A stretch of 57,971 nucleotides of DNA from Eubacteriales bacterium. Lineage in GTDB: Bacteria > Bacillota > Clostridia > Oscillospirales > Oscillospiraceae. Within the stretch, counting starts at the first letter, position 1, and the number at the start of each line of letters is the position of its first letter. Position numbers and translations under genes: made by a program. The stretch spans positions 1-57,971 of the forward strand of contig JAUMWJ010000004.1 in the NCBI GenBank assembly GCA_030529655.1. Reading direction: 5' to 3'. The notes under the pieces are model-generated. The model did no database searches. It was not told where the DNA came from and saw only the letters and a program-made list of their open reading frames with translations. Positions 33,362 to 44,387 of this stretch are shown here, in pieces.

Positions 33362-34897
33362 GTTGCTCAGGTTTACCTGCCAAGCCGGCATATTATAAAA
33401 AGGATTGGCGGCGGTCGGTGTCATATCCTTCACAGCGCCGGAAGGCAGCAAAACAGACGTATTCTTAAAGCATATCGGTACAAACGGCACCTGTGCGGTA
33501 AGATTCCGACAAAGGGTGTCCATCGCCTTGACGCGTTGTGTATCATCGGCAGCGGTCAAATAAGCGGTGAGCAGCTTCGAGGTGTTTTCGTTCTGATAAC
33601 CGCCGTAGTTCATACTGCCGCTGGGAACCACCAGCGGAGAAATATCCCAATCGGCGGTCAGCTTGACCTCGCCATAGTATAGATCGAAATTGCCGCTTTG
33701 CAGCGCTCCCACATACTGCTCCCAGGGCAGCACGGACACGTGAACGTCCAAATCATAACGGGAGAGACTCTTGGCAATTTCCTGTGCCACAGACACTTTG
33801 AAGGCGTTTTCTTCGTTGACGATCATGGACACCGACCGCGAAGCACCCTTGCGATAGCCTGCGGTAGACATGGCCGAGGCGAAGTAATCGGGTGAGTAGG
33901 TGGTTTCCAGCTCTGTGGGGTACAGGGTGCTTTGCGGCGAAAGTGGGAATTGCGCCGCCTCGGCATGACCCAACAGGTAAGCATCGATGGCACCCACACG
34001 GTCAATACCCAAATTCACCGCCTGGCGCAGGGCTGTGTTGTTAAACGGCTCCCGCGCGGTGTTAAAACCGATATATTGCATCACCGTAGTGCCGGCCTCG
34101 GTGTAGTTTCCGCTGCCGGATACACTGGTGGAGTTGGTGCCGGTCAGATCCAGCGCCAATAGCTGGATTTCATGGGCGTAGAACGAATAAACCATGGTGT
34201 CTGTATTGCGGCAGTCCAGCAATTCAATGCGCTGCAGCGGCAGTGCTTTGCCTTGCCACCACCGACTGTATGCGGCCAGATAGGTACCGTCATCCGTTTT
34301 TTGACAGTACGGGCCGGTGCCAACGGGAATCAGGTCATGTTCCGTGCCGGACTTGACAATGGGAATATCCAACCGCGCCGTAAAATTGCGATTATCATGG
34401 GCCAGAGAAACCGATACGGTGTCAGCGTTTTCCGCATCAATATACTTCACATCGGAAAGCCGCGCCTTGTACCGCTCGCTGCTGCGGGCGCGCTGCAGCG
34501 TATCTGCCACATCATAGGCACTTAACCGACTGCCGTCGCTGAACAACACATTGCTGCGCAGCTTAATGGTATAAGTGAAGTCGGCTGCATCATAGGAATA
34601 GCTCTGCGCCAGTACGTTCTGCACACAGAATCGGGTATCCAATGCGAACAACCCCTCATATAACAGCGTTCCCAGCGTTAATTGGGCACCGTCAGAGCAG
34701 GTGATGGGGTCAAGCGTCTGATTGCTGAAGTAAGGCAGGGTAAAGGATGTCAGCGTGGGAGTTTCCTCCTCTTTTTTTTCGTAATAATCCGTCAAATCTT
34801 TCAGAGGATCCTCAAATTCATTTGTATCCCAGTCACTGCAGCCTGTCAGTGCCAACATAGACAGCGCCAGCAGCAGCGCAATCATGCGTTTTTTCAT
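33353..34897 (-). CDS. Family-5 (peptide/nickel type) ABC substrate-binding lipoprotein
   Basis: 514 residues. Signal peptide with lipobox LTGC (Cys20), then the DppA/OppA fold: LPYFSNQTLDPITCSDGAQLTLGTLLYEGLF, ANVLFSDGSRLSAYDVADTLQRA-like segments and NNTALRQAVNLGIDR. It should capture oligopeptides or a related ligand outside the cell. No permease or ATPase genes lie nearby, so it must share a transporter encoded elsewhere. Start ATG 34897 has AAAGGAG upstream; pgeF ends 11 bp upstream, so it may be the last gene of a secA-pgeF operon. Confidence 0.88.
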   Translation of the reverse strand: MKKRMIALLLALSMLALTGCSDWDTNEFEDPLKDLTDYYEKKEEETPTLTSFTLPYFSNQTLDPITCSDGAQLTLGTLLYEGLFALDTRFCVQNVLAQSYSYDAADFTYTIKLRSNVLFSDGSRLSAYDVADTLQRARSSERYKARLSDVKYIDAENADTVSVSLAHDNRNFTARLDIPIVKSGTEHDLIPVGTGPYCQKTDDGTYLAAYSRWWQGKALPLQRIELLDCRNTDTMVYSFYAHEIQLLALDLTGTNSTSVSGSGNYTEAGTTVMQYIGFNTAREPFNNTALRQAVNLGIDRVGAIDAYLLGHAEAAQFPLSPQSTLYPTELETTYSPDYFASAMSTAGYRKGASRSVSMIVNEENAFKVSVAQEIAKSLSRYDLDVHVSVLPWEQYVGALQSGNFDLYYGEVKLTADWDISPLVVPSGSMNYGGYQNENTSKLLTAYLTAADDTQRVKAMDTLCRNLTAQVPFVPICFKNTSVLLPSGAVKDMTPTAANPFYNMPAWQVNLSNKK

Positions 34898-34908
34898 AAA
34901 TGGCTCCT

Positions 34909-35697
34909 TTAAAGGGAAATCATAGCGACCTGTTCACCCCGTTCGCGACCCATTTTCCGGTGTGACCAGTAGAGGTCGGGACGGCAGGCAGTGCAGTGGT
35001 CGCAGGTATCGATGACCGTGACGCCTTCGCGCATTAGCCAGTATCGGTTGACGGCCTTCAGGTCAATGTGCCATTTTGCGCCGTGTCTGACCATAAACGG
35101 CTCGGCATCTTTCCCCATGGCTTCACGCAGAGCAACAGGGACATCTTCATCTGTTTCAAAACAGCACGCACCGATGGAAGGACCGATAGCGGCGTGAATG
35201 TTGCTTGCTTCGCAGCCAAAACACCGCACCATTTCCCGTACCGCTTTTCCCACGATACCCATGGCGGTGCCGCGCCATCCTGCGTGTACCGCGCCGATGG
35301 CGCCGCGGACGGCATCATGGAGCAAAATTACACCGCAGTCAGCGGAAAAGACCACCAACGGAATGTGGGGCGTGGCACTGATCAGGGCATCGGCGCTGTC
35401 GTAATCCCGCTCACGCCAAAGCCCCATGCCGCAGTCATCGGCGGTGACAACACGGACATCATCCCGATGCACCTGTTTGCTCAGCACGATTCGTGATACA
35501 TCCGTGCCTGTGACGCCGCAGAAACGGCGGAAATTTTCCTGCACATTGGCAATGTCGTCGCCGCGCTCGTCCAGATTCAAGCTATCACGAGGCGCGGGAC
35601 TGACGCCGCCCAAACGGGTGGAAAAGCCGTGGGCTGTGCCGCTTAATACATCGCTGGTCAAGTAGATCAAGCCGTTTTCGGCATTTACTTCAAACAT
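34909..35697 (-). CDS. pgeF: PgeF-type laccase-domain protein (peptidoglycan editing factor)
   Basis: 262 residues of the YfiH/YlmD family. Active-site residues are visible: His in AVHAGWRGTAMG, Cys in IGACCFETDEDV and the terminal CTACRPDLYWSHRKMGR. E. coli PgeF removes wrongly incorporated L-Ser from muropeptide precursors, and related proteins show purine nucleoside phosphorylase or deaminase activity. The start ATG lies 3 bp after the secA stop with no clear Shine-Dalgarno (only GGGCG), so translation probably depends on ribosomes finishing secA. Confidence 0.9.
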   Translation of the reverse strand: MFEVNAENGLIYLTSDVLSGTAHGFSTRLGGVSPAPRDSLNLDERGDDIANVQENFRRFCGVTGTDVSRIVLSKQVHRDDVRVVTADDCGMGLWRERDYDSADALISATPHIPLVVFSADCGVILLHDAVRGAIGAVHAGWRGTAMGIVGKAVREMVRCFGCEASNIHAAIGPSIGACCFETDEDVPVALREAMGKDAEPFMVRHGAKWHIDLKAVNRYWLMREGVTVIDTCDHCTACRPDLYWSHRKMGRERGEQVAMISL

Positions 35698-35700
35698 GAC

Positions 35701-38433
<2,733 letters not shown>

Positions 38434-38485
38434 TTTATTGTTACATCCTTTCCAACAAAAGAAGAATCTATATTAAATCCAATAT

Positions 38486-38514
38486 AGTATATCACAGGAA
38501 GGCCGCATATGCAA
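38486..38514 (-). promoter_or_regulatory. secA promoter
   Basis: Minus-strand TTGCAT (38514-38509), 17-bp spacer, TATACT (38491-38486). A palindrome CTATATT-N6-AATATAG (38468-38487) overlaps the -10 and start region. Confidence 0.75.
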
Positions 38515-38528
38515 AGAAAAGTTGACGA

Positions 38529-38560
38529 AAAAAGCAGGACTGAGAAAAATCTCAGTCCTG
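38529..38560 (-). terminator. Terminator of the CntK-like gene
   Basis: 11-bp perfect stem CAGGACTGAGA (38535-38545) with TCTCAGTCCTG (38550-38560). On the minus strand it is followed by CTTTTTTCG. Confidence 0.85.
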
Positions 38561-38568
38561 TACGGGTG

Positions 38569-39372
38569 TTACCATGTGATGTCAACGGCTTTGTTCTTGC
38601 CTAATGTCACCGTTCCGGTGATGGTCAGGGAAGTAATGGCACGGTCTTGCCACACAGTGGCCACGGCGATGGTGCCGCCGGGCTGCTTTAGTGACAGGCA
38701 TTGCCCCTTGCCCTGTTTTTGCGTTATCCATGCGCCGATGGCGGCGCTGCCGCTGCCGCAGCCACGCTCCCAATAGGCGGTGTCAGTGGCTTTGACATAG
38801 ACCAGCGGATCAAAGTACATAGCGGTTTCATCCAGCAGCAGAATTCCCACCGCATCCATTGGCAGGATGTCAGCCCACTTTCGCAGGGCATCTTCTGCCT
38901 GATGGCGCTGCACCGTGCCGTTGGGGGCAATGATGTGGCAGATACCGGGCAGGAATACGGCATCAAGAGAGATTTCCCCGTCGCCGTAGGGGAGTGTCAG
39001 TGTTTCGATTTTTTCCGGCAGGGGCATGGACACCGTGCCGATATAACCGTGGCGTACCACGGAGACATCACAGGAGACAGGCGCGTCAACTCCGGAGACA
39101 TCCAGGGAGAAATGGCGGCTGACTCCCTCTGTTTCGTTGCGGCACAGCCATGCGCCCAGACTCATAGTGGCGTTGCCGCAGAACTCACCGCCCATCATCT
39201 GCAAAGCGGCATCCTGCTCGTCAGACGATTCCAGAAAGCCCACCTGTTCGGCATCGGGTTCCAATGCCAGCAAATGGGAAGCAATTTCGGCATAGTGTAC
39301 TCTCGGCATGGGCGTGGTGACAAGAAGCGTGATATTTTTCGTGGGATCAATGACGGTATATTGCAAGGTCAT
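38569..39372 (-). CDS. DapF-fold amino-acid racemase, CntK (histidine racemase)-like
   Basis: 267 residues with two half-domains, each holding one active-site Cys: Cys65 in GGEFCGNATMS and Cys205 in ERGCGSGSAAIG, the arrangement of cofactor-independent two-base racemases (DapF/PhzF fold). True DapF has ECGNGARC and GERGxGxTxACGSG, which differ. The motifs QVGFLES, EFCGNATMS, WExxCGSG and QPGG resemble the staphylopine enzyme CntK, by memory rather than alignment. The nicotianamine-synthase-like cntL and opine dehydrogenase cntM are absent from the window. Single-gene unit; substrate unproven. Confidence 0.7.
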   Translation of the reverse strand: MTLQYTVIDPTKNITLLVTTPMPRVHYAEIASHLLALEPDAEQVGFLESSDEQDAALQMMGGEFCGNATMSLGAWLCRNETEGVSRHFSLDVSGVDAPVSCDVSVVRHGYIGTVSMPLPEKIETLTLPYGDGEISLDAVFLPGICHIIAPNGTVQRHQAEDALRKWADILPMDAVGILLLDETAMYFDPLVYVKATDTAYWERGCGSGSAAIGAWITQKQGKGQCLSLKQPGGTIAVATVWQDRAITSLTITGTVTLGKNKAVDITW

Positions 39373-39446
39373 AGAGCGTTACCTCCTGTAAAAACCCAAA
39401 TAACTGATATTATTTTAGCAGAACATACGGGAAATGGCAACCGCTC

Positions 39447-39475
39447 TTGCTGAAAAGAAGAAAAGGTGATAAAAT
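39447..39475 (+). promoter_or_regulatory. Beta-CASP nuclease-rlmD promoter
   Basis: TTGCTG (39447-39452), 17-bp spacer, TAAAAT (39470-39475). Confidence 0.65.
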
Positions 39476-39510
39476 AATAGCACTAAGATTTCAATGAAAG
39501 GATGTTTGCC

Positions 39511-41115
39511 ATGAAGTTGAGTTTTTTCGGCGCTGACCAATGTGTCACCGGCAGCTGCCATTGTTTGGAGGTCAACGGAAAGAAAATCCTGATCGACTGC
39601 GGCTTGCAGCAGGGACGCGATGAGATCGACAACGCTGCGCTGCCGTTTCATCCGGGCAGCATCGACTATGTACTGATTACCCATGCCCACATCGACCACT
39701 CCGGCCGCGTACCCATGCTGGTGAAAAACGGCTTTCAGGGCCGTATTGTGACCACTCGCCTGACGGCAGAGCTGCTCAGCATCATGCTGCAGGACTCGGC
39801 GCACATTCAGGAAAGCGATGCCGAATATAAAAACCGCAAGAATCAGCGCGCCGGCCGCCCTATGGAGGAGCCGCTTTACACCGTGGAAGATGCCATGCGC
39901 GTTAATAGCTTTATGACTACCTGCGAATACGGACAGGAAATGGAGCTGTGCCAGGGTGTGAAGGCCACCTTTATTGATGCCGGCCATCTGCTGGGCAGCG
40001 CCAGCATCCGCCTGGAGCTGACCGAAGGTGACGAAAAACGCACCATTGTGTTCTCCGGCGACATCGGCAATGTGGATCAGCCCATTATCTGCGATCCGCA
40101 ATGTTTTGACGATGCTGACTATGTGGTGATGGAGAGCACCTACGGCGATCGCAACCACACCGAGGTGTGGTCTTATACGGACGAACTGGCGGAAATCATT
40201 GACGAAACGCTGGGGAAAGGCGGTAATGTAGTGATTCCCTCCTTTGCCGTGGGACGCACCCAGGAATTGCTGTACTTCATCCGTGAGATCAAGGACAAGA
40301 ATCTGGTGAAATCCGTAAAAGATTTCCCTGTTTATGTAGATAGCCCCTTAGCCAAGAGTGCTACCACCATTTTCTGCGGCGATCTGCGCGGTTATCTGGA
40401 CGACGAGGCAAGAGAACTGGTGAAGGACGGTACCCATATGTTCTCCTTCCCGGGACTCCATCTGACGGAAACCACCGATGAGTCCAAACTGCTCAATATG
40501 GATGCCACACCGAAAGTCATCATTTCCGCTTCGGGTATGTGCGACGCAGGCCGTATTCGCCATCATCTCAAGTACAATCTGTGGAAACCCAACAGTGCCG
40601 TGGTATTTGTGGGCTTCCAGTCCCCCGGAACGCTGGGACGGCATTTACTGGAGGGCGCAAAGAGCGTGAAAATGTTCGGCGAAGAAGTGGCGGTACGGGC
40701 AAAAATCGTCAACTTCCAGGGTCTGTCATCCCATGCCGATCATGACCACCTGGTAAGCTGGATCGAAAAGTTTAAGGACAGTCATGTCAGACACGTATTC
40801 GTGGTACACGGTGACCGTGAGGTAGCACCGGTATTTGCCGAAACCATAAGCAAGATGGGTTTTGAGGCCCACGCACCTCAATACACCGAGGAATATGACC
40901 TGATCGCCAACACGCAGCTTGCCAAGGGCTATCTGCCCGAACGCAAGGTCAAGGCCTTTGAGGGGGCACCACGCACCACACCGGCCTATCAGCGTCTGGT
41001 GCAGATGGGCGATTCCCTTATGGCACTCATTCGCCGCAGCAAGGGACGGGACAACAAGACACTGGCTGCCTTTGCCGAGGCGCTGCGTAAGATGATCGAG
41101 AAGTTTGAGTTTTAA
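39511..41115 (+). CDS. Metallo-beta-lactamase/beta-CASP RNA-processing exonuclease
   Basis: 534 residues from ATG 39511 (AAGGATG 6 bp upstream; ATG 39502 abuts the site). Metal motif THAHIDHSG, further ligands in DAGHLLGSAS and FSGDIG, then the beta-CASP domain with SGMCDAGRIRHH and the final GLSSHADHDHLVSW and VHGD. It belongs to the YSH1/CPSF-like group (COG1236), which cleaves RNA using two zinc ions. An extra 70-residue C-terminal helical tail is present. rlmD starts 2 bp downstream, coupling it to rRNA modification. Confidence 0.93.
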   Translation: MKLSFFGADQCVTGSCHCLEVNGKKILIDCGLQQGRDEIDNAALPFHPGSIDYVLITHAHIDHSGRVPMLVKNGFQGRIVTTRLTAELLSIMLQDSAHIQESDAEYKNRKNQRAGRPMEEPLYTVEDAMRVNSFMTTCEYGQEMELCQGVKATFIDAGHLLGSASIRLELTEGDEKRTIVFSGDIGNVDQPIICDPQCFDDADYVVMESTYGDRNHTEVWSYTDELAEIIDETLGKGGNVVIPSFAVGRTQELLYFIREIKDKNLVKSVKDFPVYVDSPLAKSATTIFCGDLRGYLDDEARELVKDGTHMFSFPGLHLTETTDESKLLNMDATPKVIISASGMCDAGRIRHHLKYNLWKPNSAVVFVGFQSPGTLGRHLLEGAKSVKMFGEEVAVRAKIVNFQGLSSHADHDHLVSWIEKFKDSHVRHVFVVHGDREVAPVFAETISKMGFEAHAPQYTEEYDLIANTQLAKGYLPERKVKAFEGAPRTTPAYQRLVQMGDSLMALIRRSKGRDNKTLAAFAEALRKMIEKFEF

Positions 41116-41117
41116 AA

Positions 41118-42461
41118 ATGACTTTACAGAAGAACAAAATCTATCGTGCCGTCATTGAGGGGTATTCCTCTGAGGGACTGGGCATTGCACGCATTGACGG
41201 ACAGGTGGTATTCGTACACGGTGCAGTACGGGGTGAGGATTGCGACATTCTCATAATGAAGGTGCTGAAAAATGCGGCATTCGGTAAGGTGACGGCCATC
41301 CACACGCCGTCACCGGAACGCCGTGAGCCGGACTGCCCCTATTATGGCAAATGCGGCGGCTGTGATTTCCGCCACATGAGCTATGAGGAGGAACTCCGCG
41401 CCAAACAGCAGCGCGTACAGGATGCACTGACGCGCATCGGCGGCAGTGATATATGCGTGGAGGGGATTTGGGGTGCCAAAGATCGCATGCACTATCGCAA
41501 CAAGTCCATTTACCCTGTATCTGCACAGGGAACGGTTGGCCTTTACCGTGCTCGGACCCATGATGTGATACAGGTGGAGAACTGCCTTATTCAGAAGGAA
41601 ACGGCAGACACGGCAGCCAATGTGCTGCGGCAATATATCCGCAGCTATCAGATCCCTTGCTATGATGAAACCACGGGAAAGGGAGTGCTGCGACACCTCT
41701 ATGTGCGTACCAACTGCAAAGGACAATCCCTTGTCTGTCTGCTGATCAACGGCGACAAGCTGCCGCATGAAGCGGAGCTGGTGGCGATGCTCTGCCAAGC
41801 GCTTCCGCAGACGGTGGGTGTCGTACTGGGCAGCAATACCCGACGGGGCAATGCCATTTTAGGTGACAGCTACCGTACCCTATGGGGACGGGATACGCTG
41901 GAGGATACGCTGTGCGGCTTGACTTTCCGCTTGTCCGTGCCGTCTTTCTATCAGGTGAACCACGATCAGGCGGAGGTGCTTTACACCAAGGCGATGGAAT
42001 TTGCCGAACTGACCGGCAAAGAACTGGTGGTGGATCTCTACTGCGGTGCCGGTACCATTACACAGGTGATGGCACAAAACGCAGGACGGGTGATCGGCGT
42101 GGAGATCGTGCCGGAGGCGATCGAAGATGCCGGGAAGAACGCAGTACGAAACGGCGTGGAAAATGCGACATTTTTCTGCGGTGACGCCAGAGATATGGCG
42201 TCAGAGCTGGCACGGCAGAATCTGCGGCCTGATGTAATCTGTGTCGATCCACCCCGCAAGGGTCTGGCACCGGAGGTGGTGGAGGCGGTGGCCTCTATGC
42301 AGCCCGAGCGCGTGGTATATGTATCCTGTGACCCGGCTACTTTGGGACGCGATGTGAAGCGGTTCGGCGAGCTGGGATACAAGGCAACACGGGCTGTGGC
42401 GGTGGACTTATTCGCCGGAACGGCGAACGTTGAGACCGTAGTTCTCTTGTCTCGAGCCTAG
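41118..42461 (+). CDS. rlmD: 23S rRNA (uracil-C5)-methyltransferase RlmD
   Basis: 447 residues. TRAM domain (about 5-60), [4Fe-4S] ligands Cys73, Cys79 and Cys82 in DCPYYGKCGGCDF, SAM motif VDLYCGAGTIT and the catalytic Cys in VVYVSCDPATLGRD. It makes m5U at position 1939 (E. coli numbering) or a neighbouring site. Its last codons, NVETVVLLSRA then TAG, form the attachment region (copy A) for the cassettes downstream. The nearly identical nucleotide sequence recurs at 43588-43607. The preceding VDLFAGTA is shorter than the VDMFPCCAGIHGIVST found in copy B. Confidence 0.95.
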   Translation: MTLQKNKIYRAVIEGYSSEGLGIARIDGQVVFVHGAVRGEDCDILIMKVLKNAAFGKVTAIHTPSPERREPDCPYYGKCGGCDFRHMSYEEELRAKQQRVQDALTRIGGSDICVEGIWGAKDRMHYRNKSIYPVSAQGTVGLYRARTHDVIQVENCLIQKETADTAANVLRQYIRSYQIPCYDETTGKGVLRHLYVRTNCKGQSLVCLLINGDKLPHEAELVAMLCQALPQTVGVVLGSNTRRGNAILGDSYRTLWGRDTLEDTLCGLTFRLSVPSFYQVNHDQAEVLYTKAMEFAELTGKELVVDLYCGAGTITQVMAQNAGRVIGVEIVPEAIEDAGKNAVRNGVENATFFCGDARDMASELARQNLRPDVICVDPPRKGLAPEVVEAVASMQPERVVYVSCDPATLGRDVKRFGELGYKATRAVAVDLFAGTANVETVVLLSRA

Positions 42462-42505
42462 GTTGAGGATATAGGACTATTGCCAGAACAGCAAATTATA
42501 ATTCA
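42430..42505 (+). repeat. Attachment repeat copy A (rlmD 3' end plus cassette left end)
   Basis: From GTAGTTCTCTTGTCTCGAGC (42438-42457), through the rlmD stop, to about 42505. It aligns without a gap at offset 1150 bp to copy B, including GGTTGAG and ATAGGACTATTG after the stop codon. The part beyond the stop marks the left end of cassette 1. Confidence 0.85.
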
Positions 42506-42516
42506 ATGGTGAAAGC

Positions 42517-42945
42517 ATGGAAGAGATATTAAGAAAACTAACCGATAAAAATGACAAAACCGCGTATGAATTTGCGAAACAGATTGGTGTTGAATCCGTT
42601 GAGTCTGATCGCTACCTTGTGATGATCCCGATGTTTTCAGAATTGCTTCAGGATAAGAGTTCCTATGTCCGTACCAGAGCGTTTGTCCTAATTTGTAATC
42701 AGGCACGGTGGGCAAACGATGGGCAGCTTGCGGTTGTTTTTGACCGAATGCTCCTATTGTTAAATGACCCTAAGCCTACAGTAGTCAGGCAATGCTTGAA
42801 CGCATTGCATGAAGTGGCTTTATTCAGGCCGGAATTATCTGATAAGATCGAAAATGCTTTAGCTGAAATGGACGTTAGCAAGTACAAAGACAGTATGTCG
42901 CCGTTGATATTGAAGGATGTTGAAGCATTGCGCAACCTGCTTTAA
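42517..42945 (+). CDS. Small HEAT-repeat-like protein (clostridial 'SufBD protein' type), cassette cargo
   Basis: 142 residues, all helical. Repeating helix pairs (MIPMFSELLQDKSSYVRTRAFVLICNQA, then LAVVFDRMLLLLNDPKPTVVRQCLNALHEVA) fit two to three HEAT-like units, and the conserved end is DVSKYKDSMSPLILKD. Similar clostridial proteins carry the misleading name SufBD protein; there is no Fe-S scaffold motif. The RBS is weak (GGTGA), so expression may rely on read-through from rlmD. The gene is AT-richer than rlmD and lies just inside cassette 1. Role unknown, possibly protein-protein binding. Confidence 0.75.
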   Translation: MEEILRKLTDKNDKTAYEFAKQIGVESVESDRYLVMIPMFSELLQDKSSYVRTRAFVLICNQARWANDGQLAVVFDRMLLLLNDPKPTVVRQCLNALHEVALFRPELSDKIENALAEMDVSKYKDSMSPLILKDVEALRNLL

Positions 42946-42978
42946 AAGAGAAAAAATTTACATTTGTGGAGGAACAAA

Positions 42979-43467
42979 ATGAGTAAAGCACTTGTTGTCA
43001 TTGATATTCAAAACGATATCACAAAACATTACAAAGATATTGTTGAGGGAATCAACAAAGCGATTGATTGGGCAAAGGAAAACGGGATGTATATTGTGTA
43101 TATCAAGCACAACAATATTACCGCAGGAACCCGCACATTCAAGCCGGACTCCAAGGGTGCTGAGTTGGTGCCGGAACTGAATGTTGTTTCAAACAATATT
43201 TTTGTAAAAACCAAAAGCAATGCGTTGACCAGTGAAGCGTTTGCTGCTTTTGTATCCGAAAATCAGATTAACGAATTTTACGTTTGTGGTGCAGATGCAA
43301 CTGCCTGCGTAAAATCCACCTGTTTCAATATGACGAAAGCGGGTTATTCCGTTCATGTGATTTCTGATTGCGTCACGAGTTATGATTTGAAAAAAGTAGA
43401 TGAAATGCTTAAATACTATGAAAGCAAGGGCTGCGAAGTGAAAGCACTTTCTGAGTATATAGCATAA
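42979..43467 (+). CDS. Isochorismatase-family cysteine hydrolase, cassette cargo
   Basis: 162 residues from ATG 42979 (GGAGG 7 bp upstream). The family triad is visible: Asp9 in VVIDIQND, Lys77 or Lys79 in FVKTKSNAL, and Cys110 in CGADATACVKSTC. Members hydrolyse amides or imides such as nicotinamide, N-carbamoyl compounds or isochorismate; none of the residues shown fixes the substrate. It is AT-rich and the second gene of cassette 1, unrelated in function to rlmD. Confidence 0.88.
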   Translation: MSKALVVIDIQNDITKHYKDIVEGINKAIDWAKENGMYIVYIKHNNITAGTRTFKPDSKGAELVPELNVVSNNIFVKTKSNALTSEAFAAFVSENQINEFYVCGADATACVKSTCFNMTKAGYSVHVISDCVTSYDLKKVDEMLKYYESKGCEVKALSEYIA

Positions 43468-43492
43468 TTTTCCGCTTTAAGACAAATCCCAG

Positions 43493-43611
43493 TTTGTCGG
43501 AGCGATATTTTCCCGTGTACAGCGGGGGTAGATATGTTCCCATGTTGTGCGGGCATTCACGGCATCGTCTCAACCCATGTAGAGACGGTAGTTCTCTTGT
43601 CTCGAGCATAG
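43493..43611 (+). pseudogene. Degenerate rlmD 3'-end copy B (internal attachment site)
   Basis: In the rlmD frame this region reads VDMFPCCAGIHGIVST followed by HVETVVLLSRA and TAG at 43609-43611, matching the rlmD C-terminus. No rlmD body precedes it. Nucleotides 43588-43607 are identical to 42438-42457. The core is flanked by a perfect 12-bp inverted repeat, ATCGTCTCAACC (43564-43575) and GGTTGAGACGAT (43611-43622). Confidence 0.75.
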
Positions 43612-44351
43612 GTTGAGACGATAGGACTATTGTCTCAGTGACAAAATTCTAATTCGGAGGCATTATGAAGAAAAAAGCAGTGATATATGTTCACGGAAAA
43701 GGTGGAAATGCAGAAGAAGCCGAACACTATAAAATGCTCTTTCCTAATTGTGAAGTGATTGGTTTTGATTATGTATCCCAAACACCATGGGAAGCTATAC
43801 AGGAATTTACGAATTTCTTTGATGACATCACTGCAAACTTTTCATCCATCATACTTATTGCAAATAGCATAGGTGCCTTTTTTGCGATGTATGCTGTAAG
43901 TGAAGCAAAAATTGAAAAGGCATATTTCATTTCCCCTATAGTAAGTATGGAGAAACTGATTGCTGATATGATGTTGTGGGCCGGTGTTACGGAAGCTGAT
44001 TTGATAGAAAAAGGAATTATTGAAACAGCCTTTGGTGAAACCTTATCCTGGGAATATCTCTCATGGGTTCAAAATCATCCGATTTCCTGGAGTGTTCCCA
44101 CATCTATTTTATATGGAAGCAAAGATCATTTACAGTCTTTGGAAACCATCAAAACATTTGCTGCCAACAATGGATCTGATTTAACGATAATGGAAAATGG
44201 AGAGCATTGGTTCCATACAGAGGAACAAATGGCGTTTTTGGACGATTGGATCACCAGATGAACTTTGATTTGTCTAGATGATTTGTTCACGCTTACTGCG
44301 TGGGCAGATCTGTTCCCGTGTTGTATGGTTATTCATGGCATTGTCTCGTCC
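43612..44351 (+). mobile_element. Putative recombinase-less cassette 2
   Basis: AT-rich segment between attachment copies B and C, repeat period 776 bp. It carries one alpha/beta hydrolase gene in the rlmD direction. Its right end (44269-44351) aligns without gaps to that of cassette 1 (43493-43575), sharing for example TTTGTC, GTTCCC and GGCAT. No recombinase gene. Boundaries are approximate. Confidence 0.6.
43665..44261 (+). CDS. Alpha/beta hydrolase, cassette cargo
   Basis: 198 residues, AT-rich. The oxyanion-hole start IYVHGKGGNAEEAEHY, nucleophile elbow ANSIGAFF (Ala for the usual first Gly), acid in LYGSKDHLQS and His in GEHWFHTEEQ give a complete Ser-Asp-His set. No signal peptide, so probably cytosolic. 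GGAGG lies 4-5 bp before ATG 43665. It is the only gene in cassette 2. Substrate unknown; small esters are likely for the family. Confidence 0.82.
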   Translation: MKKKAVIYVHGKGGNAEEAEHYKMLFPNCEVIGFDYVSQTPWEAIQEFTNFFDDITANFSSIILIANSIGAFFAMYAVSEAKIEKAYFISPIVSMEKLIADMMLWAGVTEADLIEKGIIETAFGETLSWEYLSWVQNHPISWSVPTSILYGSKDHLQSLETIKTFAANNGSDLTIMENGEHWFHTEEQMAFLDDWITR

Positions 44352-44387
44352 CATGTGGAATCCGTGGTGCTGATGAAAAAAGAATAA
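44269..44387 (+). pseudogene. Degenerate rlmD 3'-end copy C (outer attachment site)
   Basis: In frame it reads ADLFPCCMVIHGIVSS then HVESVVLMKKE and TAA at 44385-44387. The HVESVVLM resembles a diverged RlmD C-terminus. It aligns to copy B at offset 776 bp up to the core; after the core there is no left-end sequence, so this is the outer end of the array. Confidence 0.65.

Larger units (their letters stand above)
42462..43575 (+). mobile_element. Putative recombinase-less cassette 1 at the rlmD attachment site
   Basis: AT-rich segment between attachment copies A and B, repeat period 1150 bp. It carries a HEAT-like gene and an isochorismatase-type gene, both in the rlmD direction. Its left end (GGTTGAG then ATAGGACTATTG) matches the left end of cassette 2, and its right end (43493-43575) matches the right end of cassette 2. 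No integrase, transposase or relaxase frame is present. Boundaries are approximate. Confidence 0.6.

Noticed and set aside
43493..43611. Remnant of a full second rlmD gene
   Set aside because: Only the last few dozen codons are recognisable and the upstream sequence is an unrelated gene, so an attachment-site duplication is more likely than gene decay.
42430..43660. Classical integron attC sites
   Set aside because: The arms read GTTGAGA/TCTCAAC, which fail the GTTRRRY/RYYYAAC consensus at one position, and no integron integrase is present. The repeats derive from the rlmD coding end, so an rlmD-specific attachment site fits better.
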